Shown: positions 51,101 to 60,304 of the stretch, piece after piece
How the letters are laid out: each line of letters opens with the position of its first letter
Numbering within the stretch: position 1 is the stretch's first letter
Source of the DNA: Vampirovibrio chlorellavorus
GTDB taxonomy: Bacteria > Cyanobacteriota > Vampirovibrionia > Vampirovibrionales > Vampirovibrionaceae
NCBI GenBank assembly: GCA_003149345.1
Contig: QFWI01000008.1
Coordinates: forward strand, 868,001 to 932,000
DNA length: 64,000 nucleotides
Direction of reading: 5' to 3'
Program-made: the position numbers and the translations under genes
The notes under the pieces: generated by a model
The model's input: only the letters and a program-made list of their open reading frames with translations
Databases searched by the model: none
Told to the model about the DNA's origin: nothing

Positions 51101-51159
51101 CAAGGCCCTGTTCTATTTCTGTCACTTCGTTCTCTTATTAAACACGCTACAATAAGGGA

Positions 51160-51660
51160 ATGTTAGAGATCGTCAAATCATTTTTAAAAGGCACGGAGCC
51201 CAGCCAAAGCGGTGCCGTGCAAGGGCAGTATTACGAGCGCACGGGCGGTTGTAACCAGTGCGGCAAATGCTGCTCCCACATCTACCTGGTGTACGGCCAG
51301 CAAACCATTAATAGCGTGGCCATGTTTGAGGATATAAAAGCCAAGAACCCGGAATACCAGTATTTTAAGCCCTTGCTAGCGGAAAGTGACGAAGCGGGGC
51401 TGTTGTTTCAGTGTGTGCATTTGCAGGCGGACAAGTCCTGCGGGATATATGAGAACCGCCCCAATTTTTGCCGCCAGTACCCATCGGAACACGCCATGCT
51501 GATGGGCGGCAAACTGGCGGAAGGGTGTGGATACCAGTTTCGACTGTTAAAGACCTTTCAGGATGTGTTGAGGCAAATGGCCCCATCCGGGACGGAAGGA
51601 TTGAGAAGCCCTGAGCCGAGAGAAAAATCCGTTCAGTCTTCAGGCCCCCCTGCATCATGA
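51160..51660 (+). CDS. YkgJ-family cysteine-cluster protein
   Basis: 166 aa. Eight-Cys pattern of the zinc- or iron-chelating YkgJ (CxxCxxCC) family: CNQCGKCCSHIYL near residue 30, then CVHLQADKSCGIYENRPNFCRQYP near 90-115. Such proteins bind a metal cluster but their function is not settled; some are linked to flagellin lysine methylation or Fe-S chemistry. Follows the NAS-like gene by 59 nt on the same strand, and its stop overlaps the next ATG (ATGA). Confidence 0.85.
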   Translation: MLEIVKSFLKGTEPSQSGAVQGQYYERTGGCNQCGKCCSHIYLVYGQQTINSVAMFEDIKAKNPEYQYFKPLLAESDEAGLLFQCVHLQADKSCGIYENRPNFCRQYPSEHAMLMGGKLAEGCGYQFRLLKTFQDVLRQMAPSGTEGLRSPEPREKSVQSSGPPAS

Positions 51661-52676
51661 ACACCCTCGCCAGCCGCGCTATGATCTACCAGCCCCAAAG
51701 CGTTTTAATGCTGCTTAGCCGGGCCTGGAACCTGCTGCGCTTAAACCTGAGACAGGTACTGATAGTCCTCCTGCCCCTGACTTTGCTGAACACGGCCCTG
51801 CACTTTTTAATCAGCCTTTTATCCAGTTCGGCTTTCCTGACCCAGACCACTCTGCCCCAGTTGCAAACCAGCCTGTTGTTGCTGGTGGGCAGTTTTTTGC
51901 TGGTCATTCCCACCACAGTGGCCTACATGATCAGTTTTTCTTTGCTTTGCCGCTTTTTTTATCTGGCCTTGCTTCAAGAGCAAGCACCCTCTCTATGGGA
52001 ATGCCTGCTGCACCTGAAAAAAAACTGGCTGCCACTGACCGGCTTAATCCTCCTGCTGGGAGGCTTGTTCCTGGGGATGATTGTCGTGAACGTCATTGTT
52101 TTTTATGGGGGCTTTCTTTTTGTGGCTTTGACGGTGGGGGCCTTGGTCGGCTCTAGCCTGGCCGTTGGCAATCTAAGCATCAAGATCATGATCGGGGTTT
52201 CTATTCTGATGATTGGGGCCTTGTCCCTGGGCTTACTGACCTGCCTGATCAGTCTGCAATGGTTTTTATTCAACTTTCCCATTGCCGCCATTGCCACTGC
52301 CGACCAAGAAAAGCCCGATTTCTGGAAAAAAGTCACCGGATCGTTCACACTGATCTTCAGAAACTTTCCACGGCTGGTCGGCTTTAGTGTGTGTGGGCTG
52401 CTGCTCAGTGTCTCCATCTTGTCTGTTTTGCTCAGTCCGGTGGTGCTTTGGATGGGCATTGAACAAACCCGGCTGGGACTCCATCAAACCATCCCCCTTT
52501 ATTTGCAAACAGCCTGGAACGTGTGGAATAGCCTGGCCAACTGCCTGATAATGCCTTACTACGTCAGTGCCCTAATACTGATGTGGTACGACTGCCAAGC
52601 ACGTAGCGAGGGTTTGGACTTACAATTATGGATTGAGCGGCTTCACCCCCCAACCGGAATCGCCAAGACGGATTAA
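51657..52676 (+). CDS. Multi-pass membrane protein, unknown
   Basis: 339 aa with six or seven hydrophobic segments: about 28-52, 72-103, 122-150, 154-185, 188-212, 238-265, 285-312. The layout (paired long helices, conserved-looking WKKVTGSFTLIFRNFPRLVGF between) resembles glycerophosphodiesterase-membrane-domain / DUF975-like integral membrane proteins, but I cannot assign it firmly. Overlaps the Cys-cluster gene by 4 nt, so the two are co-expressed. Confidence 0.75.
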   Translation: MNTLASRAMIYQPQSVLMLLSRAWNLLRLNLRQVLIVLLPLTLLNTALHFLISLLSSSAFLTQTTLPQLQTSLLLLVGSFLLVIPTTVAYMISFSLLCRFFYLALLQEQAPSLWECLLHLKKNWLPLTGLILLLGGLFLGMIVVNVIVFYGGFLFVALTVGALVGSSLAVGNLSIKIMIGVSILMIGALSLGLLTCLISLQWFLFNFPIAAIATADQEKPDFWKKVTGSFTLIFRNFPRLVGFSVCGLLLSVSILSVLLSPVVLWMGIEQTRLGLHQTIPLYLQTAWNVWNSLANCLIMPYYVSALILMWYDCQARSEGLDLQLWIERLHPPTGIAKTD

Positions 52677-52796
52677 TCTGTCGAGGCGCCTTTCCAGGAG
52701 TCCCTAAAGCCCCTTCAATCAAACGGAATCCAAGCGAGACTCAAAGTCAAACCAGGGTTTTCAATAGCACACCCCTTTTAAACAGGAAAAAGTACC

Positions 52797-53156
52797 ATGA
52801 CCACCGACGATCTCAGCAATAAAGTCATCAGTATTTTCCAAAAGTACCGCCGAGGTGAACACTTCCACTTTGAAGTGGAAGAAGGCGGGGAAATGGTCAT
52901 CAGCCCGGATGGCTTTAACTACGTCAGCATTAAACATGACAGCAACGGGCTGAACGATGAGACCTCCCTACTGGAAGTAGGGGACGCCAAACATTACGTG
53001 GTTAAAATGATGGAAGTGCATCACGAAAGCCATACCGTTCGCCTGAATAACTACTTTGTCCCCGGCAACCGGCTAGAGGAATTTATGCTCAGCCTGGGGC
53101 AGCGGCCCGGCAAGTTGCTGGAAATCAAGCAGTTTATCCCCGATACCACCGCTTGA
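52797..53156 (+). CDS. Small hypothetical protein, alpha/beta
   Basis: 119 aa, acidic, soluble, no signal peptide. N-terminal helix (LSNKVISIFQKYRRG) then several beta strands (HFHFEVEEGGEMVISPDG, HYVVKMMEVHHESHTVRLNNYF) and a final helix. Contains a run of His (HHESH). AGGAAA precedes the ATG. No family recognised. Convergent with the first member of the paralogous membrane-protein pair. Confidence 0.65.
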   Translation: MTTDDLSNKVISIFQKYRRGEHFHFEVEEGGEMVISPDGFNYVSIKHDSNGLNDETSLLEVGDAKHYVVKMMEVHHESHTVRLNNYFVPGNRLEEFMLSLGQRPGKLLEIKQFIPDTTA

Positions 53157-53244
53157 CGGTAGCCCCGCTTAATGACAGCCCTGGAAACACAGGCAAGCCT
53201 TTTTCAAAACCTTGCGAGTGTCTGTATCTGCGGATGGGCGTTCA

Positions 53245-54696
53245 CTAACGATATGCCACGGGCGTCACCACCGACTGCCGGGGTGGCGCGGGAAGCGGCA
53301 AGGGAGCGCTCAGGGTTTGAAATCCAGTAAAACCGGGGTTGGCAGGATGACCTGGCCAGGCCTGAAAAGACGTGGCTGGCAACCCAAAAGGGATGGCAGA
53401 GCGGGTGAAGGCCCGCGTGGCCAACCCGGATGCGCTACCCCCACCCTCAGCCGGGACAGAGGACTGCGGCTGGGCCTGTTTTCTGAAACGATGCGCAGTG
53501 AGCAAGCGATTGAACAAGCCCAAGCCAATGCCGGTTACAAAAATCCCACTGAGTAAGGGAAAAGCCACGGTCATGGCCTTGGAAGCCATGGGCCGCTTCA
53601 TGTCCGCCAGGATTTTCTGTTGGATGTCCGAAGTCCAGGCCTGTCCCTCTTTCCAATGCCCTTGGACAGCGTTTTGCGCAATCTGCCGGGTGCTGAGCAG
53701 TTGGTTTTTCTCGTCCAGGGCCCCCTTGAACAACCAGGGGAAGGTCTTGAACATCAGCTTTTGTACAAGTTCCTGACCGTACAAAATATAGGCGAACACC
53801 ACTGGTAGCCGAATGGCCGTTTCCAGCCGCTCATACCCATCCCGGGCAGAATCCAGGTATGGAATAGAGCAGGTAAGCATGATGGCCCCCAGCAAGCCCT
53901 TGCGGTTCCCCAGACCAAAGGCCACTTTACCGCCCTCTTTATGGGCAAAGTCAAAATCAAGGTGTTTGACCATTTTTTGGGACAGGGCTTTCGACCAACC
54001 AAAGCGATGCCCAAAGCGCGCCAATAAAACAGAACTGCCCACGATCCCGCCAAAGGCTGCCGTGGTCTGTAGAATCCGACGCTTGGCCTTGCGCACCTGC
54101 GGACTATCATCAATAGACTGTGGCCCGTTTGACTGTGAGCCGGTGGACTGTGACTCAGTGGTTGAGTTCGCAGGGGCCGGGCCTAAATTAATGACATCGC
54201 TGAAGGTATCTTTCTTGAAGACTTTGGCGGTCATCAAATTCTTGCCATAATTGACCAAAGACTCCCCCCACAGGCCGATCCCGCCAATGGTGGTCAGAAT
54301 CATACCCGCCTTGGCTGCCATGGCCCGATGAACCGCCTCGGCATTGCCCTTGTTTTTCAATTGCTCAAAGGTCTGGGTGAGTAATTGTTTGCCAAACCCC
54401 TCGCTTTTGCCTGCGCTTTTAAAAAATAAATTGGCCAACCCCGGCCCCAAAAGCGTGGGCAAGGCATAGGTCATGGCCGACTCGCCAAACTCCAGCAGGC
54501 TGACCTCCGCCCCTTCCGCCTTGCTCCGGGAAATCAGGATTTTAGGCATCCAGGCCGTGCCGGTGTCCTGCAAAAACTTCATGGTGGTTCCCCCACCCTG
54601 GCCTTCCTGAAAAGCCAGGGCTTTGGCCAACTTGCTTTGTTTCAGCACTTGGGCGGTTGTTGAGGCTATTGAATGAACGGGGGAAACCTTTGTCAC
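53245..54696 (-). CDS. Paralogous unknown membrane protein A
   Basis: 483 aa, homologous throughout its core to the adjacent gene at 54937-56490. Shared blocks: FLQDTGTAWMPKILISRS (about 40-57), LLEFGESAMTYALP, NYGKNLMTAKVFKKDTFSDV (about 149-168), LLARFGHR, HLDFD, then SIPYLDSARDGYERLETAIRL and a C-terminal hydrophobic segment (LLSGIFVTGIGLGLFNRLL). Between blocks is a Ser/Gln/Thr linker of simple repeats (about 174-194). The last 80 residues are Pro/Ala-rich and disordered. No known family, no signal peptide. Confidence 0.7.
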   Translation of the reverse strand: MTKVSPVHSIASTTAQVLKQSKLAKALAFQEGQGGGTTMKFLQDTGTAWMPKILISRSKAEGAEVSLLEFGESAMTYALPTLLGPGLANLFFKSAGKSEGFGKQLLTQTFEQLKNKGNAEAVHRAMAAKAGMILTTIGGIGLWGESLVNYGKNLMTAKVFKKDTFSDVINLGPAPANSTTESQSTGSQSNGPQSIDDSPQVRKAKRRILQTTAAFGGIVGSSVLLARFGHRFGWSKALSQKMVKHLDFDFAHKEGGKVAFGLGNRKGLLGAIMLTCSIPYLDSARDGYERLETAIRLPVVFAYILYGQELVQKLMFKTFPWLFKGALDEKNQLLSTRQIAQNAVQGHWKEGQAWTSDIQQKILADMKRPMASKAMTVAFPLLSGIFVTGIGLGLFNRLLTAHRFRKQAQPQSSVPAEGGGSASGLATRAFTRSAIPFGLPATSFQAWPGHPANPGFTGFQTLSAPLPLPAPPRQSVVTPVAYR

Positions 54697-54936
54697 ACCG
54701 AATTACTCTGGTTGGTCAGTGGTATTAAAACGGCCAATGCAATTTTGTGTCCGCAATCCTGGCGTTCGTTAAGGGGCTGTATACATTTTGTGAAAAACAC
54801 AAAAAAGGCAGGCCTCATAAACCTTTACAATACAAGCAACCGTTTCAACGCTCTTATTTCAACGCTTTTAAGGCGGTCTGGAATACCAATTACAGGGATG
54901 AACAGGCGGCCAGCATATGCTGGACAATTGCAAGCA

Positions 54937-56490
54937 TTATATCTGCCATGCCCAGGGCTGGCTAGGCTTTATATTTGAAAAAGGGGCCGCAGCCGCAGTC
55001 CGGGGAAAGCGGCTTTGCTGCCCGGAAAATTCCTGACCGAGCAAGGGGCTGGCTACGGGGCGATAGGGGCCAAACGGGGCTGGTTGAACAGCGGCCACCC
55101 CTGGGCGTTTTGAGCCGCCTCTGGCAGGCAGGGGACTGGCACCGAGTACTGCGGTCGGCTGCTGGGCCTTGCCAAAGCGGTACTTGGTCCAGAACTGGTT
55201 CAGCAGGGTCACTCCCACACCGGTGCCCAGGATACCCACGACCATGGGCACACCAAACAATACGTTTTTCCCCAAAATGGCTTTTCTCAGCTCAGCATCG
55301 GCGGCAATGCGGGCAGCGGCTTCATCCGCCTTGCCCAGTAAGCCTTCCGCTTTCTCAAAAGCCACTACCTGGAGCCCTTGGGCGGCATTTTCCTTTTTAA
55401 ACGCCCGCTCCACCACATCCTGAAGGCGCATGACCTGCATTTTCCCGCTGGGCCCTACCGGAGCCACCATGGCTCGGTGTAAATCCGGGCGAAATTTTCG
55501 GATGACGCTCAACATGCCTCGCTCCAGGGCCTGTTGCCCAAACGCCAGATAGCCCATAATGACACCCAGCCGAGACACCGCCTCCACCCGCTCCAGCTTG
55601 TCCCGGGCCGCGTCGGCGTAAGCGGGAATAGAAGCGGCCATGTACCAGCGTAACTGCTTGCCCGAAATGGAAAAACCACCTTTTTTAGCGTCATAGTCCA
55701 GATGATCCACCAGAGCGCCAATCGGATTTTGCGGTACCCAGCGGCCCAGTTTGCCGAAGTGCGGATGGCGGAGGAGTTTTTGCCTGAATGTCGCCAGCGG
55801 TTTTTGAGGCAAGCGGTGTCCAAATTTGGCCAAGGCCACCGAACCCAGCAACGTCCCGCCCATCAGGCCCAGGGTGGCCAGCGTCCGATGCAGGGATTTT
55901 TTGACCACCTGACTTTCCTCGCCGGTTTTCATCTCCCCCTTGGACAAATTCACAATGTCACTGAATTTATCCTTTTTAAAAAAGTGGGCGGTCATTAAGT
56001 TCTTGCTGTAATTAATCAAATATTCGCAACCCAACCCCACCGCCACCATAGGACCCAAAATGGTAGCCGCTTTGACCGCCACCAAATGGGGTAACTCCTT
56101 TTTTAGCCCCTCATGCCCGACCTTTTCTGCCAACTCTGTTAGCTTGGCCACGGAATGCCCCAAATACTCCCGGGACAAATTCTGGTTAAAGCTCTTTTCC
56201 GCCTGCCGCCGGAAAAACTTGTGCATGCCCTGGGCGGCCACCGGCACGGAAAAGTACACCACCCCGGATTCTAAAAACTCCAGAAAGGTGCTTTCCGAGA
56301 TTTCAATCAGGCTGCGGGAAACCACCAGTTTGGGCAACCAGGCCACCGATGTATCCCGAATAAAGGACATCCAGGACAAGCCATTTTGCCCCTCGCTGAG
56401 GTGCAGCAAATTACCCACGCTTCGCTCCCAGAAAGGCATTTTCTGGAGTAACAGCGGCACTTTGGCAATTTGAGTTTCAACAGAAGACAT
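54937..56490 (-). CDS. Paralogous unknown membrane protein B
   Basis: 517 aa. Core blocks match the neighbour: FIRDTSVAWLPKLVVSRS (about 43-60), FLEFLESGVVYFSVP, NYSKNLMTAHFFKKDKFSDI (about 161-180), VALAKFGHRL, HLDYD, SIPAYADAARDKLERVEAVSRL and a final hydrophobic span (VLFGVPMVVGILGTGVGVTLLNQF). The C-terminal 75 residues are again Pro/Ala/Ser-rich. An additional segment with DEAAARIAADAELR helices is absent from copy A. The two genes are in tandem on the minus strand with 240 bp between them, so they arose by duplication. Confidence 0.7.
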   Translation of the reverse strand: MSSVETQIAKVPLLLQKMPFWERSVGNLLHLSEGQNGLSWMSFIRDTSVAWLPKLVVSRSLIEISESTFLEFLESGVVYFSVPVAAQGMHKFFRRQAEKSFNQNLSREYLGHSVAKLTELAEKVGHEGLKKELPHLVAVKAATILGPMVAVGLGCEYLINYSKNLMTAHFFKKDKFSDIVNLSKGEMKTGEESQVVKKSLHRTLATLGLMGGTLLGSVALAKFGHRLPQKPLATFRQKLLRHPHFGKLGRWVPQNPIGALVDHLDYDAKKGGFSISGKQLRWYMAASIPAYADAARDKLERVEAVSRLGVIMGYLAFGQQALERGMLSVIRKFRPDLHRAMVAPVGPSGKMQVMRLQDVVERAFKKENAAQGLQVVAFEKAEGLLGKADEAAARIAADAELRKAILGKNVLFGVPMVVGILGTGVGVTLLNQFWTKYRFGKAQQPTAVLGASPLPARGGSKRPGVAAVQPAPFGPYRPVASPLLGQEFSGQQSRFPRTAAAAPFSNIKPSQPWAWQI

Positions 56491-56804
56491 CAGTAAACTT
56501 GTGTTTCCGGGAAAAGGGCGTAAAACAAAAGGGAGTCGAAAAGAGTTCTAGCAAAAAAACCGACGTACTTGCCAAGGGGCTGAAGTCTGCCGGTTTCTCA
56601 AAATTTTAAGTCAATGTCCAGTCTTACCTTGAGAACGGCGGCCCTTCAATAGCGAGGCACCACCAACAAAATGTATTGAATTGAACGGACGAGATGAACA
56701 TGGGAAGCGAAACAATGCTTAAAACTTTGACCTTATTTGGGCATCATACATAAAAAATAAACCCGATGGGTAACAATTTGTGCCCTGTCTCCATAAAACA
56801 TAAA
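56491..56804. other. Intergenic region, nothing coding seen
   Basis: About 310 bp upstream of paralogue B. It includes an interrupted stem (AAACCG at 56557 with CGGTTT at 56591, and ACTT/AAGT inside). The promoter of the paralogue pair should lie here. No gene is visible. Confidence 0.4.
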
Positions 56805-56843
56805 AATATCCCTCTCAAGCAAGGGTTACTCAAGAGGGATATT
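56805..56843 (-). terminator. Intrinsic terminator after pyrC
   Basis: On the minus strand AATATCCCTCT pairs with AGAGGGATATT over 11 bp, and the stem is followed by TTTATGTTTTA. It lies 30 nt after the pyrC stop. Confidence 0.75.
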
Positions 56844-56872
56844 CGATTTGTGGTGAGCCTATGGACTTGTCC

Positions 56873-58183
56873 CTAAACGGAGGGCGTGGCCAACAACACG
56901 CCGGATTGCCGAAAAAGGCACTGGCCGTTGGCAAAAGTCATGATGGCCCGACCTTTGAGGGTTTGCCCCTTAAAGGGACTGTTCCGGGATTTGCTGCGGA
57001 ACTGAGCCGGATCAACCGTCCATTCCTGCTCCGGGTCAATGACCGCAATATCGGCCCGCTGCCCAACCGACAGTTTGCCCGAGTCCTTCAGCTTGAAGAC
57101 TTCCGCCGGTTTGGAGGCCATGAGTTCAATAATGGCCGTGGGACTGAGCTTGGCGGTATGGAACAACTGGGTTAACACCACCCCCAACGAAGTCTCCAGC
57201 CCAATGACCCCATTGGGCGAGCAGTCAAAGGCCATCGATTTCTCATCCGGGGTATGGGGAGCGTGATCCGTGGCAATCATGTCAATGGTGCCATCCAGAA
57301 CCGCTTCAATCAAGGCCTGCCGGTCGGCCTCTCCCCGCAAGGGACCGTTCATTTTGAAATCCGGGTCATAAGTCTGGCAGCAGGCATCGGTCAGGGCCAG
57401 ATAATGCGGGGTGGTTTCGGCGGTAATACGGAGCCCTTCCGCTTTGGCCTTACGAATCAGGGCCACGCTTTCCTTGCTGGAAATATGGGCAAAGTGAACC
57501 CGGCCATCGGTAAAGCGAGCCAGTTCAATGTCCCGGGCCACCATCACGCTTTCGGCCACAGAAGGAATACCCGGCAAGCCCAGCAGGGTGGAGTAATACC
57601 CTTCATGCATGACCCCGTTGCCAAACAGGGAGCAATCCTCGGCGTGGCAGACAATGGGTACGTCAAACATCTTGGAGTATTCCAGGGCCTTGCGCATCAT
57701 ATTGGCGCTGGACACCGGCTTGCCGTCATCGGAGAAAGCCACGGCCCCCTGACTGACCAAAGTGCCGATGGAGGTCATCTCCTCCCCTTCCAGCCCCCGG
57801 GTCACCGCGGCGATGGGGAAAATCTGGATACCGGTGGGCTTGGCCGCATTGAGAATGTACTGCACCATGGGGGTGCTATCGATGACTGGCGAGGTGTTGG
57901 GCATGACACAAACGGTGGTAAAGCCCCCGGCAATGGCCGCCGCCGCTCCGGTTTCCGTGGTTTCCTTATCCGGGCTACCCGGATCACGGAAATGGACATG
58001 CACATCCACCAGGCCCGGCGTCACCCAGTGCTGTGGGGTCAGTTGAATGACCTCATCCGCTTGGTCTGACGCAATTTGGGGCGCAATGGCAGCGATCTGA
58101 GTCCCGTCAATCAGTACATCCATCACCGCATCCATCTGAGAGGCGGGATCAATGACCCGTCCGCCTTTTAATAAGGTCTTCAT
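56873..58183 (-). CDS. pyrC: Dihydroorotase
   Basis: Third step of pyrimidine synthesis: cyclises carbamoyl aspartate to dihydroorotate. 436 aa, class I (about 430), zinc amidohydrolase fold. Metal ligands DVHVHFRDPG (about 60-69), later His in ICHAED and HFAHISSKES, and the catalytic Asp in MIATDHAPHTPDEK. TTEVGAAA-type region TETGAAAAIAGGFTTV also fits. The start codon overlaps the pyrB stop (ATGA), so this is a pyrBC operon. Class I PyrC paired with PyrB often forms a complex. Confidence 0.97.
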   Translation of the reverse strand: MKTLLKGGRVIDPASQMDAVMDVLIDGTQIAAIAPQIASDQADEVIQLTPQHWVTPGLVDVHVHFRDPGSPDKETTETGAAAAIAGGFTTVCVMPNTSPVIDSTPMVQYILNAAKPTGIQIFPIAAVTRGLEGEEMTSIGTLVSQGAVAFSDDGKPVSSANMMRKALEYSKMFDVPIVCHAEDCSLFGNGVMHEGYYSTLLGLPGIPSVAESVMVARDIELARFTDGRVHFAHISSKESVALIRKAKAEGLRITAETTPHYLALTDACCQTYDPDFKMNGPLRGEADRQALIEAVLDGTIDMIATDHAPHTPDEKSMAFDCSPNGVIGLETSLGVVLTQLFHTAKLSPTAIIELMASKPAEVFKLKDSGKLSVGQRADIAVIDPEQEWTVDPAQFRSKSRNSPFKGQTLKGRAIMTFANGQCLFRQSGVLLATPSV

Positions 58184-59247
58184 ACGGCCAACACTCCTTT
58201 CTGCAAGCCCTGATCCATCTGACGGTCTTGAATCTGGCTGCCCTGAAACTGATTACTTTGAAAACGCTCCAGACCGGAACGCTCGGCAGGCGTACTCATA
58301 CACAGGTACAGCAGGGCCATGCGAATGGCCACCCCGCTGGTGACCTGATTGGTAATCAGCGACAGCTGCTTGTTATCAGCCACATCACTGGCGATTTCTA
58401 CCCCCCGGTTCATGGGGCCGGGGTGCATGACCAGCACATCCGGCTTGCAAAACCGATCCAGTCGCTCCTGGGTGATTGAATAAAAGCGAATGTACTCACG
58501 CAAAGCCGGGATTAAACCCGCCCGCTGACGCTCCAGCTGCATACGCAGGCACATCACGACATCGGCGTCCCGCAAGGCCGCTTCAATATCGGTATGCGCT
58601 TTACAACCCAGCGCTTCAATATGCATGGGCAACAGGGTCGAGGGGGCCAGCAGGTGGACATCGGCCCCGAATAATTTCAGCAGGTGAATATTGCTGCGGG
58701 CCACCCGACTGTGCAGAATATCCCCCACAATCACGATTTTTTTTCCGTGTAAGCTATCCATGCGATTTTTCAGGCTGAACAAATCCAGCAAGCCTTGGGT
58801 AGGATGATCGTGGTACCCATCCCCGGCGTTCAGGATGCACATGCGATCCCCGAAGTAATTGGCCAACTGCTGACACACCCCGGAACTGGCATGACGAATG
58901 ACCACGGCATCAGTGCCCATGGCGGCCAGGGTTTCGGCGGTATCAATCAGGGACTCCCCCTTTTTGACCGAGGAACTGGACACCGAAAAGTTAATGGCGT
59001 CCGCGCTCAGATACTGGGCGGCCAGCTCAAAGCTGGTGCGGGTACGGGTGGAATTTTCGTAAAACATATTGACCACCACTTTGCCTCGCAAGGTGGGTAT
59101 TTTTTTGACCGGTCGACTCAGGATATGGGAAAAGGACGCGGCTGTGCGCAGCACTTCCTGCACTTCGTCATACGTCAGCGATGCGGAATCAATCACGTGT
59201 CGCCGGTTCCAACTCCCACTGCCCGGCAACGGGGGATGTGTAGCCAT
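58180..59247 (-). CDS. pyrB: Aspartate carbamoyltransferase catalytic subunit
   Basis: Second step of pyrimidine synthesis: carbamoyl phosphate plus aspartate. 355 aa, slightly longer than the usual 305-320 because of a Gln-rich C-terminal tail (about 325-355) of unknown purpose. Carbamoyl-phosphate loop FYENSTRTRTSFELAA, the mobile-loop Lys region SSSVKKGESLIDT, then HASSGVCQQLAN and VMHPGPMNRGVEI. No pyrI regulatory gene is adjacent. AGGAGG lies 7 nt before the ATG and is part of a hairpin. Confidence 0.97.
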   Translation of the reverse strand: MATHPPLPGSGSWNRRHVIDSASLTYDEVQEVLRTAASFSHILSRPVKKIPTLRGKVVVNMFYENSTRTRTSFELAAQYLSADAINFSVSSSSVKKGESLIDTAETLAAMGTDAVVIRHASSGVCQQLANYFGDRMCILNAGDGYHDHPTQGLLDLFSLKNRMDSLHGKKIVIVGDILHSRVARSNIHLLKLFGADVHLLAPSTLLPMHIEALGCKAHTDIEAALRDADVVMCLRMQLERQRAGLIPALREYIRFYSITQERLDRFCKPDVLVMHPGPMNRGVEIASDVADNKQLSLITNQVTSGVAIRMALLYLCMSTPAERSGLERFQSNQFQGSQIQDRQMDQGLQKGVLAV

Positions 59248-59277
59248 AAAAAAACCTCCTGTTTTTGGGCGAGGAGG
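59248..59277 (-). promoter_or_regulatory. Hairpin with T-run that includes the pyrB ribosome-binding site
   Basis: Read on the minus strand: CCTCCT (59277-59272), an 11-nt loop, AGGAGG (59260-59255), then seven T residues and the pyrB ATG. The stem hides the Shine-Dalgarno sequence and, with the T-run, also resembles a short intrinsic terminator. It could set pyr operon expression at translation or transcription. Confidence 0.6.
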
Positions 59278-59506
59278 GCATGGTGTTATTGAACAGATTC
59301 TGTAGACCCAATACTGTTGCTGAGACTCAAACCCCGGAAGGCTTTTGCCGAACAGGCAGTGCGTCTATTTACTCTGTTTTTAGAACCCTTACTGACCTCG
59401 CCGAATCAGTATTAAAGGATACGAATCTATTTTCTCTCAAATATGGGTTTTGAAAAGACGTTGCGATGCTTTTGTTACGACTGCTGTGTCGCTGCCGCTT
59501 CATTTC

Positions 59507-59655
59507 ACAAAGTGGGGCCGCACTCACAACCCGTTTGTAAAACTGCGTGCAGCTCAAACAAATAGAGGGCGCTTATGGCAAGTGTGCCAGGCATTCTTTT
59601 TGAACTCGCTGTACTCAAACAGTTACAAACGGGTTGTGAGTGCAGCCCCGCCTTT
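59507..59655. repeat. Long-stem palindromic repeat element, copy 2
   Basis: About 149 bp. The left arm (59507-59544) and right arm (59620-59655) are complementary for about 33 pairs with few mismatches. The inner part repeats the order of copy 1: AAAACTGCGT, then GGCAAGTGTGCC hairpin, TTCTTTTT and ACTCGCTGTACTCAAACAGTT. The stem outside the core differs from copy 1 but stays complementary. It lies in the 484-bp gap between pyrB and the glycine-zipper gene; no coding sequence was found there. Confidence 0.75.
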
Positions 59656-59731
59656 CATAAAGCAAATCATAAAGCAAACCGCCAAAGCCATGCGACTTTG
59701 ACGGTTGCAGAAGTGGGTATTGGAGAGGGGG

Positions 59732-60172
59732 TTAGAAGACCCCGTTATAGGTGCGATCCGACTGGAAGTCGCCTCTATCCGATCCATTGAATTTGCCATC
59801 ATCACGTGCGTCGGATTCAGCCGCTTTGGCCTGACCAATGCTTTTACCGGCGAAGATACCACCCAAAGCCCCGCCAATAGCCCCAAGAAGTCCCCCAAAA
59901 AGAGCTGCTTTACCGCTCTTGCCAGACAACTTGTAGCCTAAAGCCGCACCCAGGATACCGCCCGCCCCGGCACCAGAGCCAGCCCCAATCCAGGAGCCTT
60001 TAACGCCTTCTTGATGCGTGTGGAGTTTTCCACTGGTTTTTTCGAAAGGGGTTGTGGGCGTACTCTCCACCGCCCCGACCCTGCCGGGTGTGAGACCACC
60101 GGGAGTCGGAACATAGGAAGGCGCGTACCCATAACCATAACCGCCGCCATAACCGGCGAAAGGATATGCCAT
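59732..60172 (-). CDS. Glycine-zipper (YMGG-like) small protein
   Basis: 146 aa from the ATG at 60172 (GGGGA 8 nt upstream; another ATG two codons earlier is too close). Tyr/Gly-rich start (GYGGGYGYGY), then glycine-zipper helices (GAGSGAGAGGILGAALGYKL and AALFGGLLGAIGGALGGIFAG), then an acidic tail (ESDARDDGKFNG). No signal peptide is evident. Gly-zipper domains pack in membranes, often in outer-membrane or pore-associated proteins. Monocistronic. Confidence 0.7.
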   Translation of the reverse strand: MAYPFAGYGGGYGYGYAPSYVPTPGGLTPGRVGAVESTPTTPFEKTSGKLHTHQEGVKGSWIGAGSGAGAGGILGAALGYKLSGKSGKAALFGGLLGAIGGALGGIFAGKSIGQAKAAESDARDDGKFNGSDRGDFQSDRTYNGVF

Positions 60173-60304
60173 AATCATTGTCCCCTATTGCCTGTTCTAT
60201 CGTGTGATTAAACGTTCTAAAGAAAACTGCCTAATCCCCTGTACAAGCATGAAAACAATTTTGAGGATTTTTTTGCTACACATGTCACTATTTTGAATTT
60301 CGGT

